A stretch of 64,000 nt of DNA from JAADHI01 sp964451325. Its GTDB lineage: Bacteria > Nitrospirota > Nitrospiria > SBBL01 > JAADHI01. The notes under the pieces were generated by a model. It did no database searches, was not told the origin of the DNA, and saw nothing but the letters and a program-made list of their open reading frames with translations. The stretch is from positions 1 to 64,000 of the forward strand of contig CAYVHO010000003.1 of assembly GCA_964451325.1 (NCBI GenBank), in the 5' to 3' direction. Below are positions 59,411-64,000 of the stretch, in pieces. How positions within the stretch are numbered: position 1 is the stretch's first letter; each line of letters opens with the position of its first letter. The translations under genes were made by a program, and so were the position numbers.

Positions 59411-60865
59411 TTACTGAGGGAAATCGATCATTTCGCTAAATGGTGCTCCCCCGCCTTCCTCTTGTAAGTGAGACAAATGCGCTTTCATGAAATCTACAGA
59501 TCCTTCCATTTTTCTGACTCGGATGGCTTCTAATTCTTCGTCGTTGAGCACGATGTGCGGTGTGAGAAAGATCATCAGATTGGTCTTTTCAATACGGCTT
59601 GACTTAAAATGAAACAACCATCCAATCAGGGGAATATCGCCCAAGAAGGGAATTTTTCGATCCACCGAAATTAGATTGTCTTTGATGAGTCCACCGATAA
59701 CAACGGTCTGCCCATTGGCAACAATGACGGTCGTGCTGGCCGAGCGTTTATTTGTTGTCGGCCCCAGATTTTCGGCACCCGCTGTGACCGCAGTCGCCAC
59801 CACAGAAGAAATCTCCTGATAGACATCCAACTGAACACGGTTGTCATCAAGCACATTAGGCGTGAGTCTCAAAATAATGCCGACATCTTTTCGTTCGATG
59901 GTGGTTTGAACATTCCCTCCCACGCTTTGACTTTGTGCCCCTGGAAAAGGGACATTCTGCGCAACGACAATTTCAGCCTTCTGCTTGTCGGTGGTTAAAA
60001 TTTGCGGGGTCGAGAGCACATTCACATCAGACGAAGATTTCAAGGCCCTGAGGGCCGCAACAATATTGACCGCACCAATACTTAAACCATCAACACCTGC
60101 AATCGCACCAAGACCTGCAACATCAACTGTGCTGTTAAATCCACCCAGGATGGTCGCATCCCTTCCCGAAGTGTAACCAAAGGCTGCACCGAGTTCTGTC
60201 CCCAGCTCTTTAAATTTATCTGCCGACAACTCCAAGACAACCGCCTCAACATAAACCTGTCGTCGTCTTTGATCCAGTTTTTCAATCACGCCTTTTAGAA
60301 TATTGTAATCTGATTCTGCTGCAGTAATAATCAGGCTATTCGTTTCTTTATCGGTGAGGATTTGCACTTGCCCCTGAAATCCTTTTGAACTGCCTCTTTT
60401 CTTTTTACCACGTCCTGCAGGTTTTGCAACCAAGCCCCGCAGCACTTTGGCCATTTCTTCCGACTTCATGTTTTTAAGCCGATAGACATAAACCTCTTGA
60501 TCTGGAGTCACCTCCGCAAAAGGCCGAATCAAGTAGACCAATCCACTTTCCACAACCGTAAGTCCTTTCAACTCCAATACGGAAAGAAAGACCTCATAAA
60601 CCCGATCCAGTGGGATTTTTCTTGGCGAAAGAATCGAAACTTTTCCTCGGACTTTTTCATCAATCACAAAATTCTTACCCGTGAGTTCACTGATGAGTTT
60701 GACCAAAACAGGAAGATCCACTTCACTAAAATCAAGCGTCACTTCTTTTGTCACTGCTTTTTTTTCCGAAATTTTTTGCGCGACTGAAGCGCCCGGAGCA
60801 GCCACCACAAACATCACAAAAAGAATGGCCCAGCACAGCCCTCGCATTTTTAAATTTTTTTGCAT
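59411..60865 (-). CDS. gspD: T2SS secretin GspD, short form
   Basis: 484 residues with a signal peptide (about 1-29). N0 domain (about 42-115: VTLDFSEVDLPVLVKLISEL, GKVSILSPRKIPLDRVYEVF), then one N1-like module (VYVYRLKNMKSEEMAKVLRG, NSLIITAAESDYNILKGVIE), and the secretin barrel (LSTPQILTTDKQKAEIVVAQ, VQLDVYQEISSV, SASTTVIVANGQTVVIGGLI, PFLGDIPLIGWLF). Canonical GspD is about 650 residues or more with N0-N3; here at least one N-domain is lost. The S-domain for pilotin binding is not evident. The stop is followed directly by a MITE-like element. Confidence 0.93.
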   Translation of the reverse strand: MQKNLKMRGLCWAILFVMFVVAAPGASVAQKISEKKAVTKEVTLDFSEVDLPVLVKLISELTGKNFVIDEKVRGKVSILSPRKIPLDRVYEVFLSVLELKGLTVVESGLVYLIRPFAEVTPDQEVYVYRLKNMKSEEMAKVLRGLVAKPAGRGKKKRGSSKGFQGQVQILTDKETNSLIITAAESDYNILKGVIEKLDQRRRQVYVEAVVLELSADKFKELGTELGAAFGYTSGRDATILGGFNSTVDVAGLGAIAGVDGLSIGAVNIVAALRALKSSSDVNVLSTPQILTTDKQKAEIVVAQNVPFPGAQSQSVGGNVQTTIERKDVGIILRLTPNVLDDNRVQLDVYQEISSVVATAVTAGAENLGPTTNKRSASTTVIVANGQTVVIGGLIKDNLISVDRKIPFLGDIPLIGWLFHFKSSRIEKTNLMIFLTPHIVLNDEELEAIRVRKMEGSVDFMKAHLSHLQEEGGGAPFSEMIDFPQ

Positions 60866-60871
60866 TAGGCC

Positions 60872-61786
60872 CTATCGAATCTCATAACTGAATGTCTCTT
60901 TCTGGTTGTTGCGCATCAAATCCACACTGATATTGCTTTCATCCTTGAGTTGCCCAATCACCTTCATAAAATTCTGAGGGCTGGTCACATCCACACTATT
61001 GATACGGTGAAGGATGTCCCCATTTTGAAGCCCGATTTTGTCATAAAGGCTGTCCTTTGCAATGGCAAAAATGCGAAAACCGTCGGGCTTGCCATCTTTA
61101 AAACTCGGAATAACACGGGCCTTGGTCAAAAGCTGGGGCAGGTTTTTGAGCGCGTCATCCAACTCCCGCCGATCAAGCACCCATGCATTCCCGGAAACCT
61201 GCTTAATGGTGCCTGAAGTTTTAGATTTTGCACTGCCTCCGCGACCACTGGCCCGGCGGGCAACCGTCTTCTTTTTTTCGGATTTTTCTTTGACTTCCAG
61301 CACTTCTTTTTGTCCGCCCCGCAAGAGCTCCACCTTGTTCCGCTGAATACTCACCAGTTTGGGTTTATTGGCATTATTTTCTCCGAGCACTGCCCCAATC
61401 ACATCCCCTTTTCGATAAAGTTTCTGCATTTTTTCCTTGGGATCTTTGATAATTGCAAAAGGGTAGGCTGTACCAACAAGTGTGAGATTGAGCGGTGGAA
61501 GAGAAGTCACTTGTCTTGCCAGAAGCGGATCGACACCAGAAGACACCGCAGCACTCGGCTTGGGAGCCGAGTTAAAGATATTCTTTTTTACAATAATATT
61601 GTAGTGAGTAGAACCCCTGCTCACACGATCTCCAGCCACAAAAGAAACAGGGCTTGCAGCCTGCGGGGTTTTCTCCATGATGGATTCAAGATGGGATGAA
61701 ATGGCAAGACTGACTATATCGGCCACAAAATAGGCCCCTGCGGCAATCATTGTAAGGTGCAATATAAAATACGAAACCTGGGGCAT
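60872..61786 (-). CDS. gspC: T2SS inner-membrane protein GspC
   Basis: 304 residues from ATG 61786 (MPQVSYFILHLTMIAAGAYF); an earlier in-frame start at 61870 would run through two hairpins. One membrane helix (about 10-30) leads to the homology region (SRGSTHYNIIVKKNIFN; LTLVGTAYPFAIIKDPKEKM) that docks to GspD N0, a basic linker (KKKTVARRASGRGG) and a C-terminal PDZ domain (RIFAIAKDSLYDKIGLQNGD ... SVDVTSPQNFMKVIGQLKDE). It connects platform and secretin. The first gene of the operon. Confidence 0.93.
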   Translation of the reverse strand: MPQVSYFILHLTMIAAGAYFVADIVSLAISSHLESIMEKTPQAASPVSFVAGDRVSRGSTHYNIIVKKNIFNSAPKPSAAVSSGVDPLLARQVTSLPPLNLTLVGTAYPFAIIKDPKEKMQKLYRKGDVIGAVLGENNANKPKLVSIQRNKVELLRGGQKEVLEVKEKSEKKKTVARRASGRGGSAKSKTSGTIKQVSGNAWVLDRRELDDALKNLPQLLTKARVIPSFKDGKPDGFRIFAIAKDSLYDKIGLQNGDILHRINSVDVTSPQNFMKVIGQLKDESNISVDLMRNNQKETFSYEIR

Positions 61787-61800
61787 GCTTTTATGCTCAC

Positions 61801-61854
61801 ACCTCAAAGACGCTTGAGGTCTCTTCCCAAACCACACAAGTGAGGCTTTGGGAA
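61801..61854 (-). promoter_or_regulatory. Two tandem hairpins in the gspC leader
   Basis: On the minus-strand transcript, TTCCCAAA...TTTGGGAA (61854-61824, with inner CAC-TTGT-GTG) is followed by ACCTCAA-gcgtct-TTGAGGT (61820-61801). Both stems are perfect. They end 14 nt before the preferred gspC start. No T-run follows either, so they are not classical terminators; they could control translation or mRNA stability. No known riboswitch matches by eye. Confidence 0.5.
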
Positions 61855-61937
61855 AAACGTGCTTCGACAATATGCCTTAAAAGTAGGTGGACGACGTGAC
61901 AACGCGATTGTATCTTCCTTAGGAAGCTTCTCTTCTG

Positions 61938-61965
61938 ATTATAGTTAGTTTATAGGCAAAGTCAA
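61938..61965 (-). promoter_or_regulatory. Promoter of the type II secretion operon
   Basis: On the minus strand TTGACT (61965-61960), a 16-bp spacer and a perfect TATAAT (61943-61938). The start of transcription is expected near 61931, giving a leader of about 145 nt that includes the tandem hairpins. Confidence 0.75.
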
Positions 61966-62110
61966 CAAATGCCCAAGATAGATTTCGATAAAATCAAATG
62001 ACTTGAAGTCTTATTTTTAAAGTAATCTATGAAGTCTTGTCCTGGCATTTTTTGAAATGAATCCAAAAACCACTTTGAGTGGAAAAACTTTAAACGCACC
62101 CAAAAATTTT

Positions 62111-63190
62111 TCACCGGGGACGTTCCCCAAGCCGAACTGAAACTGTTTCTTTTGTTTTCCCCCGCCAGAGCGTGAGCGCAATCCGTTCCCCAGGTTTTTT
62201 AGATTTTAAGACTTCATGAAATTCCACTCCTGTCTTAAAGGGCTTTCCATTGAGGGCGACAATAATATCACCTCCAACAATAAAGATGGCATTCCCGACT
62301 TCAACCCGGTGATTGCCACCCCGAATCCCTGCACGGTGGGCCGGGCCGCCCCTTGAAATTCGCGCCACCATCACCCCATGTTGCACGGGCAGAGACAATG
62401 CTTTTGCCAATTCAGGAATAAGCATTTGTGTTTCAATCCCCAGCCAAGGATAAGCAACATAGCCCTTTTCAATCAACTCATTTAAAATATTGAGGGCTGT
62501 ATTGATCGGTACGGCAAAACCAATCCCCACACTGCCCCCTGAAGGCGTGAAAATCGCCGTATTGATTCCGATCATTTTCCCGTCCGAATCAATCAAAGGG
62601 CCCCCTGAATTTCCCGGGTTGATTGCAGCATCAATCTGGATGACTTCTTCCATTTCAGAGGCATCTGTCTTGATATGTTTGCGAATGGCGCTGATAATAC
62701 CTGTGGTTAAAGTTCGCTCCAAACCAAAGGGATTTCCAATGGCCAAGACCTTTTGACCCGGACGCAAATGATCCGAATGTCCCATCGGAATCACGGTCAA
62801 TTTTTTTGCAGGGGCCTTTATTTGAATCACCGCAAGATCAGACACAGGATCTGCACCCACAAGCCTCGCCGCCCATTTACTGCCATCGGAGAGCGTCACC
62901 ATCAGACGTTTTGCATCTTTTACAACATGACTGTTGGTCAGAATATGGCCCTGTTTACTGATAATTGAACCCGAACCCGAAGCCTGTGAGGGCATGGGAT
63001 TCATAAAAAAATCGTAGGTCACCGCAATATTCGTGATATTGACGACACTGGCATTGACGGACTCGTAGATTTCAATCGTGTTGTTTTCATCCTGCGTCAA
63101 AGCTCCGACAGAGTGAGCCGCAGAGAACAACACAATAAGCGAAATAAGCGAAATAAAAAACCTGCTGTTTAGAAAAAGCTTACAGTGCAT
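62111..63190 (-). CDS. DegP/HtrA-like periplasmic serine protease with one PDZ domain
   Basis: 359 residues. Signal peptide about 1-30. Trypsin-like domain with the full triad: H88 in LTNSHVV, D118 in DPVSDLAVI and S195 in NPGNSGGPL. A single PDZ domain (about 265-355: GVMVARISRGGPAHRAGIRG, IVGGDIIVALNGKPFKTGVE) makes it DegS-like in layout, although the N-terminus looks like a cleavable signal rather than an anchor. It degrades or guards unfolded envelope proteins. It is divergent from the gene at 63426 and not part of the secretion operon (own strand unit, 240 nt gap to gspC). Confidence 0.93.
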   Translation of the reverse strand: MHCKLFLNSRFFISLISLIVLFSAAHSVGALTQDENNTIEIYESVNASVVNITNIAVTYDFFMNPMPSQASGSGSIISKQGHILTNSHVVKDAKRLMVTLSDGSKWAARLVGADPVSDLAVIQIKAPAKKLTVIPMGHSDHLRPGQKVLAIGNPFGLERTLTTGIISAIRKHIKTDASEMEEVIQIDAAINPGNSGGPLIDSDGKMIGINTAIFTPSGGSVGIGFAVPINTALNILNELIEKGYVAYPWLGIETQMLIPELAKALSLPVQHGVMVARISRGGPAHRAGIRGGNHRVEVGNAIFIVGGDIIVALNGKPFKTGVEFHEVLKSKKPGERIALTLWRGKTKETVSVRLGERPR

Positions 63191-63425
63191 ACCAGAGACC
63201 TAATCTTACAGTTAAGAGGCTTTGAGACAACACAATCCCGATTCTTTTGTACCCGCCCTCAAAACGCTAAAAATACGCAAGCCCTTGTCAAAAATCAACT
63301 TCCTTGGTGTTCGCGTATGAGAATCTTTTTGTTAATCAGGAAATAGAATTTCCTCGGTTATACTATGTTTACCAGATAGGACAAACGCTCTTTTCATGTC
63401 ATAAGCTCAGCAGTAAAGGTTGCTC

Positions 63426-64000
63426 GTGCCTACCGAAATTAGGAAGTCCATCCCCAAAAATAAGAAACTCAAGGCTGAGATTGCGGCCCTCAAAATAACA
63501 GAACAACACGACAACATTCTCAAAACACTGGCGCACACCTGTTTTTCAATCACTCAGAACGAAGACATGCTCGAAGCGGTATTACAGATCACATTTGAAG
63601 CTTTTAACTGCGATCGAGCATGGTGGGTCTTCCCCTGTAATCCCGAAGCAGAACAATATGCCCTCGTCAAAGAGGTTGCTCGGCCGGCATGGCGGCGTCC
63701 CATCGCGGAGCTTCACGGTCTTCCGGTCGCACCGAAAAATAGAAAGGTCTTTCAAGCGGCACTGGATTCAGACCATCCTCTCAAGATCGACCCAGAAACG
63801 CCCTGGCCTGAAGCGCATTTTACGCTCAATGCCGCCGATCAAATGCAATCCATGCTGTACGCCGCAATCAAACCCAAGACAGGACAGCCTTGGTTACTGG
63901 GGATACACCACTGTGCCAAAGCGCACCACTTTACAGCAGACGAAGTAAAACTATTTGATAGCATTGCCAGATGCCTTAAAGACGCATTGAACCCATGGCT
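63426..64000 (+). CDS. GAF-domain sensor protein, 5' part only
   Basis: 191 codons from GTG 63426 (AAAGG 7 nt upstream), still open at the window end. Residues 1-35 are a charged helix (PKNKKLKAEIAALKITEQHD). From about 30 a GAF domain follows: NILKTLAHTCFSITQNEDML, EAFNCDRAWWVFPC, then the distal GIHHCAKAHHFTADEVKLF and DSIARCLKDAL. This beginning is common in hybrid histidine kinases and diguanylate cyclases, but the output domain lies outside the window. The gap 63191-63425 holds only divergent leader DNA. Confidence 0.7.
   Translation, partial: MPTEIRKSIPKNKKLKAEIAALKITEQHDNILKTLAHTCFSITQNEDMLEAVLQITFEAFNCDRAWWVFPCNPEAEQYALVKEVARPAWRRPIAELHGLPVAPKNRKVFQAALDSDHPLKIDPETPWPEAHFTLNAADQMQSMLYAAIKPKTGQPWLLGIHHCAKAHHFTADEVKLFDSIARCLKDALNPW

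Overview
The window looks like chromosome from a Gram-negative, deltaproteobacteria-like lineage (Desulfobacterota, Nitrospinota or SAR324 are all possible; the sequence alone does not settle it). Supporting this are a type II secretion operon with PilM-like GspL and GspN, an exosortase A/EpsI fusion with the PrsK kinase, a PATAN (DUF4388) plus Roadblock-like pair, a B12-dependent ribonucleotide reductase, LPP20-type and lipobox lipoproteins, and a sat-aprBA sulfate activation/reduction cluster. No rRNA, tRNA, CRISPR array or prophage was seen.

Layout. 1-1.4 kb is a worn mobile patch: an IS1182-type transposase remnant, a HigBA toxin-antitoxin pair, the C-terminal half of a PIN toxin and a Phd-type antitoxin. 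1.4-5.5 kb holds half of a peptide-type ABC transporter (permease plus fused double ATPase). 5.5-10.7 kb holds an excellent sigma-54 promoter with an upstream double palindrome in front of an orphan 85-residue membrane protein, then a nuclease-like protein, PrsK and XrtA/EpsI. 10.8-16.8 kb is a housekeeping run (5-FCL, folD, panB, trmFO, xerC, nitrobindin-like, SurA_N protein). 16.8-20 kb on the minus strand is the other half of the ABC transporter (permease plus binding lipoprotein), downstream of gap-pgk-tpiA-secG. 23.5-29 kb holds PBP1A, a LolA-like protein, ilvE and an XRE regulator with a histone-H1-like tail. 29-35.5 kb reads Rrf2 regulator-aprA-aprB-sat-ktrB-trkA on the minus strand. 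35.8-45 kb holds a response regulator, an LPP20 lipoprotein, a TPR protein, a SWIM/SNF2 helicase and hflKC. 45.4-49.5 kb holds the PATAN/Roadblock pair and nrdJ with candidate NrdR and DnaA sites. 49.9-61.8 kb is a complete type II secretion operon in the order C-D-E-F-G-H-I-J-N-L-M-K. The window closes with a DegP/HtrA-like protease and the start of a GAF-domain gene.

The least ordinary signals are the sigma-54/double-palindrome control region beside the exosortase locus, a family of short terminal-inverted-repeat elements (three copies) inserted at operon junctions, one of which supplies the last codons and stop of tpiA, a palindromic element read as the prepilin leader of gspI, and the XRE/histone-tail fusion.
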